Below are positions 44,422 to 54,292 of a DNA stretch of 64,000 nucleotides, piece after piece; within the stretch, counting starts at the first letter, position 1; each line of letters begins with the position of its first letter. The position numbers and the translations under genes are program-made. The stretch covers positions 2,619,501-2,683,500 of the forward strand of contig JAGYJM010000002.1 of assembly GCA_018402085.1 (NCBI GenBank), given 5' to 3'. A model generated the notes under the pieces. It was given only the letters and a program-made list of their open reading frames with translations. It had not been told where the DNA came from and did no database searches. Source of the stretch: Flavobacteriales bacterium. Lineage in GTDB: Bacteria; Bacteroidota; Bacteroidia; Flavobacteriales_D; Sanyastnellaceae.

Positions 44422-45872
44422 TGCGGATCGCGTTTAACAAACGTATCCTTGCATGGCTTCTGGGTGGGAGCTTCATCGCAATAAACTCAGTGCTTGTCGC
44501 CCTTGAGTTCTATTATTTCGCGTTACTTCCGCTGATACTTTTAATTGTCTGGGCTGCCTTTATGCGGCTTGACTGGCTCATGATGTTCATTGTGGCCTGT
44601 GTTCCGTTAAGCCTGAACCTTGAGCAGCTTGAGCTCGGTGGGGTTGGCTTTTACCTTCCTACTGAACCGCTCTTATTCGGGGTTCTTCTTCTGTTCATCT
44701 TTAAAATTTTCAGCGGCAAGAGTATCGATCAGCGGATTTTCAGGCACCCGGTGAGCTTCGTACTCTATTTCTACTTAGGATGGATGGCCTTTACAAGCAT
44801 AACGAGTGAAATGCCTTTCGTCTCCTTTAAGTTTTTACTCGTGAAGCTATGGTTCATCACCGGCTTTTACTTCGTGATAGCGCACATCCTATCGAAACCG
44901 GGGAATATTCGGAAATTTCTGCTTTTCTACCTTTTTCCTCTTTTCGCAGTCATCATTTACACCGTTGTGAGGCATGCCTCTTATGGATTTGAGAAGGATC
45001 CGGGACATTGGGTCATGGAGCCCTTTTACAAAGATCACACTTCATACGGTGCGGTGCTCGCGATGTACTTCCCCCCTCTGCTGGCTATGCTGCTTCGGCG
45101 TAAAATGAACACCCTTCTTCGTGTGTTTCTGGCGTTGGGTACCGTAATCATTTCAATCGGTATTGTATTGAGTTACACCCGGGCGGCTTGGGTAAGCCTC
45201 GCGGCGGCAGCCGTGCTTCTCGCATTTATGTCTATCAGGGTCCGTCTACGCACCCTGATCACTGCCTTTCTGAGCCTGGCTGCCTTCGTCTGGTTTGCAC
45301 AAGATGAACTGCTGATCACCCTAGAACGCAACAAACAGGATTCGTCTGACAACCTTACTGAGCACGTTGAGTCGATTTCAAACGTCTCGAGTGATGCCTC
45401 TAACCTGGAGCGACTCAACCGATGGAATTGCGCTGTGGCCATGTTCGAAGAACGCCCCATTCTCGGCTGGGGTCCGGGCACCTACCAGTTTGTTTACGCC
45501 CCTTTTCAGCGCAGTCAAGACAAAACCATCATCAGCACCAACAATGCAGACGGAGGCAATGCGCATAGTGAGTACCTGGGGCCGCTCAGCGAACAAGGCC
45601 TTTTCGGGATGCTGGCCGTTATACTTCTTGTGCTGGTCGTATCTGACCTTGCCTTTCGTGTCGCTTACCGCGCTCGCAACACAGATGTGAAGTGGCTGGC
45701 TATTTCAGTGTACCTCGGTTTGTTCACCTATTTCGTTCACGGCGTGCTGAACAACTACCTCGATACTGACAAGGCCAGTGCGCCATTTTGGGGCTTTATT
45801 GCCATTCTGGTAGCAATCGATCTCTATCACAAAGATTTACCCGATCACGATGAAGAAGCGATGAAGGTCTGA
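44421..45872 (+). CDS. O-antigen ligase / Wzy-like polymerase
   Basis: This 483-residue membrane protein starts at MRIAFNKRILAWLLGGSFIA (44421); the frame extends 35 codons upstream into the Wzz-like gene. About 10-12 helices are seen, with the large periplasmic loop typical of the WaaL/Wzy family before ILGWGPGTYQFVYAPFQR and GGNAHSEYLGPLSEQGLFG, where the His in NAHSEYL matches the family's key His. It may ligate polymer to a lipid acceptor or polymerise units; sequence alone does not tell which. It overlaps the Wzz-like gene, so the two are co-translated. Confidence 0.87.
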   Translation: MRIAFNKRILAWLLGGSFIAINSVLVALEFYYFALLPLILLIVWAAFMRLDWLMMFIVACVPLSLNLEQLELGGVGFYLPTEPLLFGVLLLFIFKIFSGKSIDQRIFRHPVSFVLYFYLGWMAFTSITSEMPFVSFKFLLVKLWFITGFYFVIAHILSKPGNIRKFLLFYLFPLFAVIIYTVVRHASYGFEKDPGHWVMEPFYKDHTSYGAVLAMYFPPLLAMLLRRKMNTLLRVFLALGTVIISIGIVLSYTRAAWVSLAAAAVLLAFMSIRVRLRTLITAFLSLAAFVWFAQDELLITLERNKQDSSDNLTEHVESISNVSSDASNLERLNRWNCAVAMFEERPILGWGPGTYQFVYAPFQRSQDKTIISTNNADGGNAHSEYLGPLSEQGLFGMLAVILLVLVVSDLAFRVAYRARNTDVKWLAISVYLGLFTYFVHGVLNNYLDTDKASAPFWGFIAILVAIDLYHKDLPDHDEEAMKV

Positions 45873-45930
45873 ACCGTTCTGACACGTTTTTGATTCGCTA
45901 CCTTGCATCCGTTTTTAAAGCCTTTTTTTC

Positions 45931-46872
45931 GTGGAAAAAAACAGCAAAATATATGTAGCCGGTCATCGCGGCATGGTAGGATCTGCCATCCTTCGTGCTT
46001 TAAAGGGTGCCGGGTACCATAAGATCATCACGCGCAATTCTTCAGAACTCGATTTGACGGATCAACAGTCCGTCCGGCGATTTTTCGCCGAAGAGAAGCC
46101 GGAGTATGTCTTTCTTGCCGCCGCCAAAGTGGGTGGGATTCATGCCAATAACGTGTATCGCGCTGAGTTCATTTACAACAACCTGATGATTGAGGCGAAT
46201 GTGATTCATGCAAGCCATGCACACGCGGTGACAAAGCTTCTTTTCTTAGGCAGTTCCTGTATTTATCCGAAAATGGCGTCACAGCCTCTCACTGAAGAAA
46301 GCCTGCTCACAGGCCAACTTGAGCCCACCAATGAGCCTTATGCCATCGCTAAGATCGCGGGCATCAAGCTTTGTGAAGCATACCGAGACCAGTATGGTGA
46401 TAATTTCATATCCGCCATGCCTACAAACCTCTATGGTCCCAATGATAATTATGATTTGCAGAACTCGCATGTGCTACCGGCGTTGATCCGTAAATTTCAT
46501 AACGCAAAAATCACCGGTGAGCCTTCCGTTACCCTCTGGGGCACCGGAAGTCCGATGCGCGAATTCCTACACGTTGACGATCTCGCCGAAGCCTGTCTTT
46601 TCCTGATGTTGCATTACAACGAAAAGCCCTTTGTCAATATCGGAACCGGAAGCGATGTCACCATCCGGCAGCTGGCTGAATTGATTCAGGAAATCACCGG
46701 TTTTGAAGGACGTATCGAATGGGACAGCTCAAAGCCTGATGGCACACCGCGCAAGCTCATGAACGTAGACCGCATTCATGCATTAGGCTGGCAGCATAGC
46801 ATTGCGCTTGAGAAAGGTGTGCGCGCCGTTTACGAAGACTTTAAGGCTCTGAACCTTCCGGTTGAATCATGA
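45931..46872 (+). CDS. fcl: GDP-L-fucose synthase
   Basis: This NADPH-dependent epimerase/reductase turns GDP-4-keto-6-deoxy-mannose into GDP-L-fucose. The 313-residue SDR-type protein has the Rossmann motif [13 protein letters not shown] near the N-terminus, KVGGIHANN, the active-site FLGSSCIYP, and the Tyr137/Lys141 pair in [11 protein letters not shown]. The GTG at 45931 is the start. The partner GDP-mannose 4,6-dehydratase (gmd) is not in the window. Its TGA overlaps the next ATG (ATGA), so it is coupled to the RemB-like gene. Fucose in the surface polysaccharide is implied. Confidence 0.94.
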   Translation: MEKNSKIYVAGHRGMVGSAILRALKGAGYHKIITRNSSELDLTDQQSVRRFFAEEKPEYVFLAAAKVGGIHANNVYRAEFIYNNLMIEANVIHASHAHAVTKLLFLGSSCIYPKMASQPLTEESLLTGQLEPTNEPYAIAKIAGIKLCEAYRDQYGDNFISAMPTNLYGPNDNYDLQNSHVLPALIRKFHNAKITGEPSVTLWGTGSPMREFLHVDDLAEACLFLMLHYNEKPFVNIGTGSDVTIRQLAELIQEITGFEGRIEWDSSKPDGTPRKLMNVDRIHALGWQHSIALEKGVRAVYEDFKALNLPVES

Positions 46873-48422
46873 TGGCTTCTTCATTTCGCTGGTTTCTTTT
46901 TTTCTTTTCCTGCCTGACGGCAGGGATGCTACAGGCGCAATCATGGCAGATACCCCTTGAGCGTCGACTGACCACTGCCATTGAATCGCACCTTTCAGCT
47001 ACTGACACCATTGTACAGACCTCGCTCAAGCCTTTTCACTACAATCAATTTGACTGGAAAAGTGTTGAACGATTGCGCACAGATGACATGCGCTACTTCA
47101 ATCTGTTTGAAGTAAAAACCCTGAAAGAACATCTGTTTGAATTTGAGGGTGAAGATTTCACCCTTTATATAGATCCGGTACTCGATCTGAATGTCGGGCT
47201 TGACTTTGGCGACACAAGCAGTTGGCAAGACACCGTTACCCTTTACAACAACACGCGTGGAGCAGCCATATACGGCAGAATTGGCGACCGAGTTTCTTTT
47301 CATGCAACTGCTTTTGAAAACCAGACCAACTTACCGTTTTGGCTCTTTAACTATACCGATTCACTGGGGGTCATCCCGGGGCAAGGACGCTGGAAGCTGA
47401 TTAACGGCAGTAGAGGAAGGGATTACAATTCTTCTACCGGGCTAATAAGTATCAAGGCAGCCGACTGGTTATATGTTCACTTTGGTCACGGAAAGCACTT
47501 CATAGGAAACGGCTACCGCTCAATGCTGCTTTCAGACGTTGCTTTCAACTACCCTTACATCCGTATACAGGCTGAAAGCCGGAACCAAAAGTGGCGATAT
47601 ACTACCGTCAATGCTGAATTGAACAGCCTGAACCGTCTGCCTATCGGGGAAGTACCCGAAAGCATGTTCAGTAAAAAAGGATTCAGCTTTCGCTACCTTA
47701 GCTACATGCCACACCCACGCATAGAGCTTGGCCTCTATGAGGGGGTCATCTGGCAGCGATGGGACAGCACAGGTACGCAGCGTTACCCGGCCGCTTACTT
47801 CACCCCACTGCCTGTTGCATCGGCACTTTATGGACTTGACAGCACGCAAAACGTGGTGGCCGGTTTGAACATCAAACTCAAGCTTGCTGACCAGAGTTTT
47901 TTGTATGGTCAAGCCGTAATTGACCAGAATGGAGAAGGGTTCAGTGGTTATCAGGCGGGTATATTTCTCGGCCGCGTCTTTAGAAACTTGCGGCTTCGGG
48001 TTGAATACAATGATGGTGGCGAAGGTCTCTTTACCCATCGCACACCCCTTCAGAATTACACCCATATGAATCAGGGGCTTGCGCACCCTCTGGGCACAAA
48101 TTTCAGCGAGGGGCTGTTTATACTCAGGCACGAGCGCAAGCGATGGTGGTCAGAGCTGAAAATTGTGCGTCAATGGCACGATGACGGCGCTCGGGGTGCC
48201 ATATTCACTGCATCGGATGTACTTCCGGAAATTGCTCCCGAAAAAGGCAATACCTGGCTTGCTGATGTTCAGCTTGGTTATCTCCTGAACCCAACGTCGA
48301 ATATGAATGCACTCATTGGCTGGGCCTATCGTGACCGAGAGACAGAAAGCGGTCACCTCATCAGCTCATTTTATTATTTCGGCTTTAGGGTAGCCTTATT
48401 CAACCGGTACTATGACGTATGA
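46869..48422 (+). CDS. RemB/Wzi-like outer-membrane beta-barrel protein, paralogue 1
   Basis: This 517-residue protein has a signal peptide (residues about 1-23, ending MLQAQ) and a mature part rich in alternating beta-strands. It resembles the capsule-assembly Wzi family and the gliding protein RemB. The hallmark is [20 protein letters not shown], matched in paralogue 2 by IGHDKHFWGNGYRSLVLS. Both also share a late [13 protein letters not shown]-type stretch. It would attach or organise polysaccharide at the surface, or support motility. The ATGA overlap with fcl and position in the polysaccharide cluster support the first option. Confidence 0.82.
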   Translation: MMASSFRWFLFFFSCLTAGMLQAQSWQIPLERRLTTAIESHLSATDTIVQTSLKPFHYNQFDWKSVERLRTDDMRYFNLFEVKTLKEHLFEFEGEDFTLYIDPVLDLNVGLDFGDTSSWQDTVTLYNNTRGAAIYGRIGDRVSFHATAFENQTNLPFWLFNYTDSLGVIPGQGRWKLINGSRGRDYNSSTGLISIKAADWLYVHFGHGKHFIGNGYRSMLLSDVAFNYPYIRIQAESRNQKWRYTTVNAELNSLNRLPIGEVPESMFSKKGFSFRYLSYMPHPRIELGLYEGVIWQRWDSTGTQRYPAAYFTPLPVASALYGLDSTQNVVAGLNIKLKLADQSFLYGQAVIDQNGEGFSGYQAGIFLGRVFRNLRLRVEYNDGGEGLFTHRTPLQNYTHMNQGLAHPLGTNFSEGLFILRHERKRWWSELKIVRQWHDDGARGAIFTASDVLPEIAPEKGNTWLADVQLGYLLNPTSNMNALIGWAYRDRETESGHLISSFYYFGFRVALFNRYYDV

Positions 48423-48476
48423 GGATCCATGCTCTACGATGCACCGCAAAAAGCCCGCTTAAATGACACAAGGTTG

Positions 48477-48484
48477 TACTTTTG
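48477..48484 (+). promoter_or_regulatory. Promoter -7 box of the WecA-like gene
   Basis: TACTTTTG followed by AA, matching TAnnTTTG, lies 16 bases before the GTG start. No clear -33 TTG at the usual spacing. Confidence 0.5.
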
Positions 48485-48500
48485 AAACAAAACCGGAACC

Positions 48501-49607
48501 GTGTTAGAAATTGCATCTGGCTTCTTTACAGCTTTCTTTCTTGTGGTGGTTGCCATGCCCTCGCTTATAAAAGTTGCGAAGATGAAGCATTTGGTAGACG
48601 AACCCGGTGACAAGCGCAAATTGCACCGAAAGAGCATTCCCACCGTAGGAGGTGTTCTTATCTTCGCCGGAACCATTCTGGGTTTTTCGCTTTGGTTTCC
48701 TTCGAAAAGCCCGTATCAACTCGGGATGGTTTACGATCCTCTTCGGGCGCTTCATGAGTTCAAGTATCTTGTGGCGAGCATGTTCATTCTATTCTTCATG
48801 GGGCTCAAAGATGACATCATCGGCGTGAGTCCGAGTAAAAAGTTACTCATTCACTTTGTGGTAGGCGCCATTTTGGTGTTTATGGCAGACATCCGTATTC
48901 GTGACTTTTGTGGTTTGTTCGGTTTTGATCAGATCCCGGACCCCTTCAGCTACCTTTTTTCTGTTTTCGTGTACATCGTTATTGTGAATGCGATCAACCT
49001 GATAGATGGTGTTGACGGACTTGCCGGTGGAATCGGCTTGATAGCAGGCACCACCTTTACCCTTTGGTTCTATCGAACCGGAGACCTACCGCTCGCATTG
49101 TTAGCCGCTGGTTTATCAGGCGCTTTACTCGGGTTTCTGGTGTTCAACTTCAACCCGGCGCGCATTTTTATGGGAGATGCGGGCTCACTGACTATCGGTG
49201 TGGTGGCCTATGTACTGGCTGTACGTATGATTGACTTCCCCACAGATCGTTTACCGGAAAACATCAAGTATGTCTCAAAGCCCGTACTTGCAATGGCCAT
49301 ACTTGCTTACCCTCTGATCGATACCCTGCGGGTGTTCTTCATTCGCACCATTCAAGGGCGGTCTCCGTTCAGTGCTGACAAAAACCACATTCACCACCGT
49401 TTGCTGGCACTCGGGTTGAACCATCGTCAAACAGTGCTTGTGCTTTACGTTTATACCATTGTATTGATCGTTCTGCCATTTGTGCTACCTGACAATCGAC
49501 CGAATGTGTCTTTCCTGATTGTGGGTGCCACGGCTATTCTGCTTTCGCAGGTTGTCTTTTTCATTCCGATACCTAAAAAGGCAGAAACTGCTAATTCTTC
49601 GACATGA
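48501..49607 (+). CDS. Undecaprenyl-phosphate glycosyl-1-phosphate transferase (WecA/TagO/MraY family)
   Basis: This enzyme moves a sugar-1-phosphate, usually GlcNAc-1-P, from UDP-sugar onto undecaprenyl phosphate to start a polysaccharide. The 368-residue protein has about 11 helices. LKDDIIGVSPSKK and NAINLIDGVDGLAGG carry the metal-binding Asp pairs. FNFNPARIFMGDAGSLTIG and KNHIHHRLLALGLNHRQ (the HIHHRL motif) identify the WecA/TagO branch rather than MraY. GTG start. Its TGA overlaps the ATG of the second RemB-like gene. The exact sugar is unknown. Confidence 0.93.
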   Translation: MLEIASGFFTAFFLVVVAMPSLIKVAKMKHLVDEPGDKRKLHRKSIPTVGGVLIFAGTILGFSLWFPSKSPYQLGMVYDPLRALHEFKYLVASMFILFFMGLKDDIIGVSPSKKLLIHFVVGAILVFMADIRIRDFCGLFGFDQIPDPFSYLFSVFVYIVIVNAINLIDGVDGLAGGIGLIAGTTFTLWFYRTGDLPLALLAAGLSGALLGFLVFNFNPARIFMGDAGSLTIGVVAYVLAVRMIDFPTDRLPENIKYVSKPVLAMAILAYPLIDTLRVFFIRTIQGRSPFSADKNHIHHRLLALGLNHRQTVLVLYVYTIVLIVLPFVLPDNRPNVSFLIVGATAILLSQVVFFIPIPKKAETANSST

Positions 49608-51121
49608 AAAGTTCACTGTTTGTTGTTCTGATCGTGTTCGCATCCTGCGCTTCTGCGCAGTTACCTGAAGGCAGCCAACATTGGGACCCCATCAGCTTTG
49701 AAGGCAAGCGCATTGCAGAAAGCGGTGCCAGACACACGCATATTCGTCCGATTTCGCCTTTCATAGAATCAGAAGTAGTCACATTCACCCGCGACTCTAT
49801 ACTGACTGATACCACAAAGGGAAAATGGCGCGGATTTATTCGTCCGGTTATCGATGCGCAGGCCGGTGGTTCTGCGGGACCATCACCTGGATTCTCAAGC
49901 TTTGGAAGCGGCGGATTTTCAGCTGCAGCAGCTTACCGCGACCGGTTCTACGTGCGTTCAAACATGCAGGCCGGCTGGTTATTCTTTCCTGACCATCTCG
50001 AAATAGAACGAATAGAGCGCGGTGTAATCACAGGTATCGGACCAGCACATGAGCTAGGCAATGCGCATTACGCGCCGTACCTCACCGGAGCCGCGGGCAT
50101 GCGAATGGGCGAGCATTTCAATCTTGAAATTGGTCATGACAAGCACTTTTGGGGCAATGGCTATCGCTCGCTGGTATTGAGTCACCATGCCGCACCTTAC
50201 ACATACGGCAGGCTGACCACTCGTTTCTGGAAAGTCAAATACACGAACCTTTGGACCTCTATGCGGCACAACATGGATCCGCGCAATAACGGAGAGGTTC
50301 GCATCAAGTATATGACCCTTCACGCTTTGAGCATGCAAGTATCGCGGCGCGTGAATGTTACCCTGTACGAATCGATTGTATGGCAAGGGCAAGACACTTT
50401 GAACCGAAGGGGATTTGAGCCGGCCTATCTCAACCCCTTGATTTTTTATCGTCCGGTTGAATTTGCGCAGGGTTCAGCAGATAACGTGCTGCTAGGGGCT
50501 GAAATCAGTGTTGACGTGTATCCGGGCGCTACAGCCTATGCTCAATTTTACTTTGACGAAATTCAGATTGGTGAGCTCCGCCGGGCGCTGGGCTGGTGGG
50601 GCAATAAGTTTGCGATCCAACTCGGGGTAAAGAGTTTTGGTGTTTTTGCTGACAGCCTTGGTCTTCAAAGTGAATTTAACATTGTGAGGCCTTTCACCTA
50701 TACCCACGGAAGTGTGGTACAGACCTACGGTCATTTTAACCAATCGCTCGCTCACCCGTTGGGGGCAAACTTTATAGAATGGGTGAATCGCGCCCGTTAT
50801 TACCGCAATGAATGGGCCTTTCAGGGCACCTTCATTTTTGCTCAGGCCGGTCGCAATGAAGAAGGTCTGAATCTCGGCGGGGATGTGTTCACAAATGACA
50901 GGGGTCCGTGGCGCCAATACGGTAATAAAATGCTTCAAGGTGAGCCGAATACGCTGCTCTTTCTTGATGCGGAAGCCGCGCGGAAGCTCGGGACGCATGG
51001 CCTCTGGGGCTTTGTGCGTGTAGGAGGCCGCGCATTGATAAACCGCACAGGAAGCCCTGCTGACGCCTGGGTGTTGTTCGGCATCCGCACCGATTTAGTA
51101 CGTCCGTATCGTGATTTCTGA
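49604..51121 (+). CDS. RemB/Wzi-like outer-membrane beta-barrel protein, paralogue 2
   Basis: This 505-residue protein has a signal peptide (MKSSLFVVLIVFASCASAQ). A Cys at residue 15 lies before the Ala-Gln cleavage site, so a signal peptidase I site is more likely than a lipobox. The body is beta-rich, with IGHDKHFWGNGYRSLVLSHH, YLNPLIFYRPVEFAQGSADN and FNQSLAHPLGANFIEWVN, clearly related to paralogue 1. It is translationally coupled (ATGA) to the WecA-like gene. Two barrels of this family around an initiating transferase suggest they handle the polymer made here. I cannot say whether they are redundant. Confidence 0.82.
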   Translation: MKSSLFVVLIVFASCASAQLPEGSQHWDPISFEGKRIAESGARHTHIRPISPFIESEVVTFTRDSILTDTTKGKWRGFIRPVIDAQAGGSAGPSPGFSSFGSGGFSAAAAYRDRFYVRSNMQAGWLFFPDHLEIERIERGVITGIGPAHELGNAHYAPYLTGAAGMRMGEHFNLEIGHDKHFWGNGYRSLVLSHHAAPYTYGRLTTRFWKVKYTNLWTSMRHNMDPRNNGEVRIKYMTLHALSMQVSRRVNVTLYESIVWQGQDTLNRRGFEPAYLNPLIFYRPVEFAQGSADNVLLGAEISVDVYPGATAYAQFYFDEIQIGELRRALGWWGNKFAIQLGVKSFGVFADSLGLQSEFNIVRPFTYTHGSVVQTYGHFNQSLAHPLGANFIEWVNRARYYRNEWAFQGTFIFAQAGRNEEGLNLGGDVFTNDRGPWRQYGNKMLQGEPNTLLFLDAEAARKLGTHGLWGFVRVGGRALINRTGSPADAWVLFGIRTDLVRPYRDF

Positions 51122-51157
51122 TCGCTGAACCATTCCGGTCTGACTTTGTTTTTTACG

Positions 51158-51165
51158 TACATTTG
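51158..51165 (+). promoter_or_regulatory. Promoter -7 box of the cyoE-cox operon
   Basis: TACATTTG followed by CA matches TAnnTTTG and ends 6 bases before the cyoE ATG at 51172, so the transcript would be nearly leaderless. This places the main start of the oxidase operon here. Confidence 0.55.
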
Positions 51166-51171
51166 CAGCCA

Positions 51172-52083
51172 ATGAACGAGCCCGTTAAGACAGCATCAGG
51201 CCTGTCTAAATCTGTTTCTTTTGCCCGCTTCAGAGATTTGGCGGCATTTTTCAAGCTCCGGCTGTCGTTGATCGTTGTGCTCTCAGCAATCCTCGGCTAC
51301 TTTATGGGTACGTCAACGGCCGACTGGGGAGCCCTTGCGGCGCTGTCACTTGGCGGCTTGCTTCTTACAGGAGCGAGCAACGGATTTAACCAGGTCTGGG
51401 AACGTGACCTCGATCGTCTGATGCGCCGAACCGAAGATCGTCCACTGCCGTCTGGACGCATGTCAGTGGTTGAAGGACTCCTCATTGCCGGTGTAAGTGC
51501 CATAAGCGGAATCCTTATTCTGTGGTTCTTTCTGAATCCGTTGTGTGGCATTCTCGGGGTGATCGCGATCTTCTTCTATGTATTTCTATACACTCCGATG
51601 AAGCAGAAGAGTGCGCTTGCGGTGTTCATCGGTGCTTTTCCGGGGGCGATTCCTCCAATGCTAGGCTACGTGGCCGCAACCGGCGAGTTCGGTGTTGAAC
51701 CTGGCGCCTTATTTGCCACTCAATTTATGTGGCAATTTCCTCACTTTTGGGCAATAGCATGGGTCGCTCATGACGATTACCAGCGCGCCGGATACAAATT
51801 ACTGCCTTTCAATGCAGGACGCAGCAAGCGTTCAGCCTTTCAAATTCTACTTTACAGTTTGTTCCTGATTCCAGTCAGCCTTCTACCCTGGGCCTTGCCC
51901 GCAGAGGCCCCGATGATTGGCAATGCAGGGATGACGATTGTGCTTGCGTCAGGTCTGGCTTTTGCCTGGCTGGCTTTCCGCCTGTACCGCTCAAGCACCA
52001 CCAAAGATGCCAAAATCCTGATGTTTGCTTCATTCATCTACCTTCCGATCGTTCAAGTTATGTACGTGATCGATAAACTCTAA
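51172..52083 (+). CDS. cyoE: Protoheme IX farnesyltransferase (heme O synthase)
   Basis: CyoE/CtaB adds the farnesyl group to heme B to make heme O, the precursor of heme A for the oxidase. The 303-residue protein starts at the ATG at 51172; a TTG at 51163 is an alternative. It has about nine helices of the UbiA family, with the first Asp-rich loop NQVWERDLDRLMRRTEDRPL and the second, WAIAWVAHDDYQRAGYKLLP. It heads the operon of subunit-III-like, subunit IV and SCO genes, the usual Bacteroidota order. Confidence 0.96.
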   Translation: MNEPVKTASGLSKSVSFARFRDLAAFFKLRLSLIVVLSAILGYFMGTSTADWGALAALSLGGLLLTGASNGFNQVWERDLDRLMRRTEDRPLPSGRMSVVEGLLIAGVSAISGILILWFFLNPLCGILGVIAIFFYVFLYTPMKQKSALAVFIGAFPGAIPPMLGYVAATGEFGVEPGALFATQFMWQFPHFWAIAWVAHDDYQRAGYKLLPFNAGRSKRSAFQILLYSLFLIPVSLLPWALPAEAPMIGNAGMTIVLASGLAFAWLAFRLYRSSTTKDAKILMFASFIYLPIVQVMYVIDKL

Positions 52084-52085
52084 GT

Positions 52086-52886
52086 ATGAGCACAGACCAA
52101 ATTGAAGTAAGCGAGGAAGGAAACAACAAAAAAGATGTATTTGCTGACTTCTCACCCGAAGTAAGAGAGCGCACGAAAAAGATGCTGATGTACTTCATCA
52201 TCTTCGCAATAGTTATGCTCTTTGCCGGCTTTACCTCGGCCTATATTGTGAGCAATATGGGCAAATACTGGGTGCATATAGAAGCGCCTCCGAGCCTTTG
52301 GATCAGCAACCTTATCATCATCGCCAGTAGCGGAACGATCTGGATGGCTCTTCGTGCGATGAAGCAGGGAAAGAAGCAACAGTCTTTGATCTTGATGGCA
52401 GTAACCCTTCTGCTGGGCATTTTTTTCACGCTTACCCAAACCAAAGCCTGGGAAACCCTCAGCGAAAGAGGTATGGGCTGGACGGTCTCAGAAAACGGTC
52501 AGGGACTCGAAGCATACAAGTGGAACAGCGTTGACAAGATTCAGGGTGAGTACGGTGAAGACTACTACATTCAGAAGAATGGGCAGCAACTGATCTTTAA
52601 CAACGGCGAGTATTATGCAGCGAATGATGTACTCATGACCGAACCGCTGACCCGTGAAGTGAAACAAGTGACCAACAGCTCCGGCTCTTACATCTGGGCG
52701 TTGATCATCGTACACGTCCTTCACCTGGTTTTCGGACTGATTTACCTCTCAATCAATACGATACGAATTTACACAGGCGTAATTCACCCCGGAGACACCA
52801 TTCGTCTTTACACAAATGGGATGTACTGGCATTTCTTGGGTATATTGTGGCTGTATTTGTTCGTCTTTTTGTTCCTTATTCACTAA
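52086..52886 (+). CDS. Cytochrome c oxidase subunit III-like protein, first copy
   Basis: This 266-residue membrane protein belongs to the heme-copper oxidase subunit III family. It opens with a soluble acidic stretch (to about residue 33), then membrane helices (MYFIIFAIVMLFAGFTSAYI and others), and ends with YWHFLGILWLYLFVFLFLI, the usual subunit III C-terminal helix. Between TQTKAWETLSERGMG and SYIWALIIVHVLHLVFG is a soluble insert of about 60 residues, at the place where the second copy also has one. It starts 2 bases after cyoE. Subunits I and II are not in the window. Confidence 0.88.
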   Translation: MSTDQIEVSEEGNNKKDVFADFSPEVRERTKKMLMYFIIFAIVMLFAGFTSAYIVSNMGKYWVHIEAPPSLWISNLIIIASSGTIWMALRAMKQGKKQQSLILMAVTLLLGIFFTLTQTKAWETLSERGMGWTVSENGQGLEAYKWNSVDKIQGEYGEDYYIQKNGQQLIFNNGEYYAANDVLMTEPLTREVKQVTNSSGSYIWALIIVHVLHLVFGLIYLSINTIRIYTGVIHPGDTIRLYTNGMYWHFLGILWLYLFVFLFLIH

Positions 52887-52910
52887 AATTGCGGAAATTT
52901 TTTCCCGGCT

Positions 52911-53903
52911 ATGGCAGGAGAAGCAACGAAATCGATCCCTAAAGAAGTTCTCTGGGGAGGTGGTAGGTCACCATTCAGCGTGAGCTACGGTAAAATGATG
53001 ATGTGGTACTTTCTGGTGTCAGATGCACTGACATTCGGAGGGCTATTGGTAGCATACGGCTTCGTCCGTCACGGCGCAGAGGTGCCATGGCCGATTGGAG
53101 AGCAAGTGTTTGAGGCACTACCTTTGCTGGAGGGGCATTACCCTCTCGCTTACGTGGCTTTAATGACCTTCATCCTGATCATTTCATCTGTAACGATGGT
53201 ACTTGGCGTTGAAGCCGGGCACCGTAATGATCGGAAAGGGGTAACCAAATGGCTCGGTCTTACCATCGTTGGTGGCTTCTTCTTCCTCGGCTCACAAGCC
53301 TGGGAGTGGTCGCACTTCATTCACGGTTCAGGTGGTGCCTTTCAGCTTTCTGAGAGCGTTACGGTCACCGGCACACTTGCAGGAAGTGAAGAGACTAAAG
53401 AGTTCACCCTTACTGCGGGTGATCGCGTTTACATGGATCACCACTTCGGCAGCCTGATGGAAAAATACCACGACGGAGACCGAATGGTTACCATGGCAGC
53501 AGGCAATGGCGTCGCGCTCATGGAAATGGGTGAACACAGCCATGAAGTGCAGCTCGAATCACTTACACTCAACAAGTATATCGAAGACCGTGCTTATGTC
53601 AGTGGCGATGATATGATGAAGCTCTGGAACGCCCGCTCAGAGAACTTCATTTTTGGAGCCAATCTGCAACACAGCGAATATTCAGAACACCAAGACTATG
53701 CTGGCTTCTTCTTTTTCATCACCGGATTTCACGGTTTTCACGTATTCTCGGGGGTGATTCTCAACATTGTCATCTTCCTGATGGTGTTGAATGGCGTTTT
53801 TGAACGCAGAGGTCATTACGAGATGGTAGAAAAAGTCGGTCTATACTGGCACTTTGTAGACCTGGTATGGGTCTTCGTATTTACCTTTTTCTACCTCGTA
53901 TAA
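52911..53903 (+). CDS. Cytochrome c oxidase subunit III, second copy
   Basis: This 330-residue subunit III has helices starting with SYGKMMMWYFLVSDALTFGG, and EWSHFIH and GFHGFHVFSGVILN carry the family's conserved polar and His positions. It ends in LYWHFVDLVWVFVFTFFYLV. A large insert of about 110 soluble residues between QAWEWSHF and FFFFITGFHG includes YMDHHFGSLMEKYHDGDRM. It is followed 11 bases later by the subunit IV gene. Confidence 0.92.
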   Translation: MAGEATKSIPKEVLWGGGRSPFSVSYGKMMMWYFLVSDALTFGGLLVAYGFVRHGAEVPWPIGEQVFEALPLLEGHYPLAYVALMTFILIISSVTMVLGVEAGHRNDRKGVTKWLGLTIVGGFFFLGSQAWEWSHFIHGSGGAFQLSESVTVTGTLAGSEETKEFTLTAGDRVYMDHHFGSLMEKYHDGDRMVTMAAGNGVALMEMGEHSHEVQLESLTLNKYIEDRAYVSGDDMMKLWNARSENFIFGANLQHSEYSEHQDYAGFFFFITGFHGFHVFSGVILNIVIFLMVLNGVFERRGHYEMVEKVGLYWHFVDLVWVFVFTFFYLV

Positions 53904-53914
53904 AACTTTGAAAG

Positions 53915-54292
53915 ATGGAAAGAGACGACCTGATTGTTAACGATTCTTACGCCGCGAATGCTACGCACTCTGAAGAAGATGGTGTAAAGATTCGCCGAAA
54001 TATCTGGAAGGTGACCGGTATCTTGACCGCGCTGACCTTTCTAGAGGTGATGATGGGTATTTACTTCAAACGCAGTGAAACCTTCACCTGGGAGGCGATC
54101 AAATGGAGCTTCATCGTTTTGACCCTGGTCAAAGCGGGCTACATTGTTATGGTGTTCATGCACCTCGGTGAAGAGCGCAAGAACCTGAGACGTATAATCC
54201 TTGTTCCTTATGCGATATTTGTCTTATATCTGATCTTTATCGCTCTGAGTGAGGGGCTCTCCCACTTCGATCTCTGGGAAACCTGGAAGTAG
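53915..54292 (+). CDS. Cytochrome c oxidase subunit IV family protein
   Basis: This 125-residue protein has three hydrophobic helices, including WKVTGILTALTFLEVMMGIY and LVKAGYIVMVFMHLGEERKN. The VMVFMHL stretch is typical of prokaryotic subunit IV (CyoD/CoxD-like). A soluble acidic N-terminus of about 30 residues precedes them. It is a small stabilising subunit of the oxidase. Its TAG stop is immediately followed by the ATG of the SCO-like gene, so the two are tightly packed, yet a terminator-like hairpin begins 24 bases later. Confidence 0.9.
   Translation: MERDDLIVNDSYAANATHSEEDGVKIRRNIWKVTGILTALTFLEVMMGIYFKRSETFTWEAIKWSFIVLTLVKAGYIVMVFMHLGEERKNLRRIILVPYAIFVLYLIFIALSEGLSHFDLWETWK

Noticed and set aside
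48477-51121. Mobile-element origin of the polysaccharide cluster
   Set aside because: No transposase, integrase, tRNA or terminal repeats. Codon use looks like that of the neighbours.
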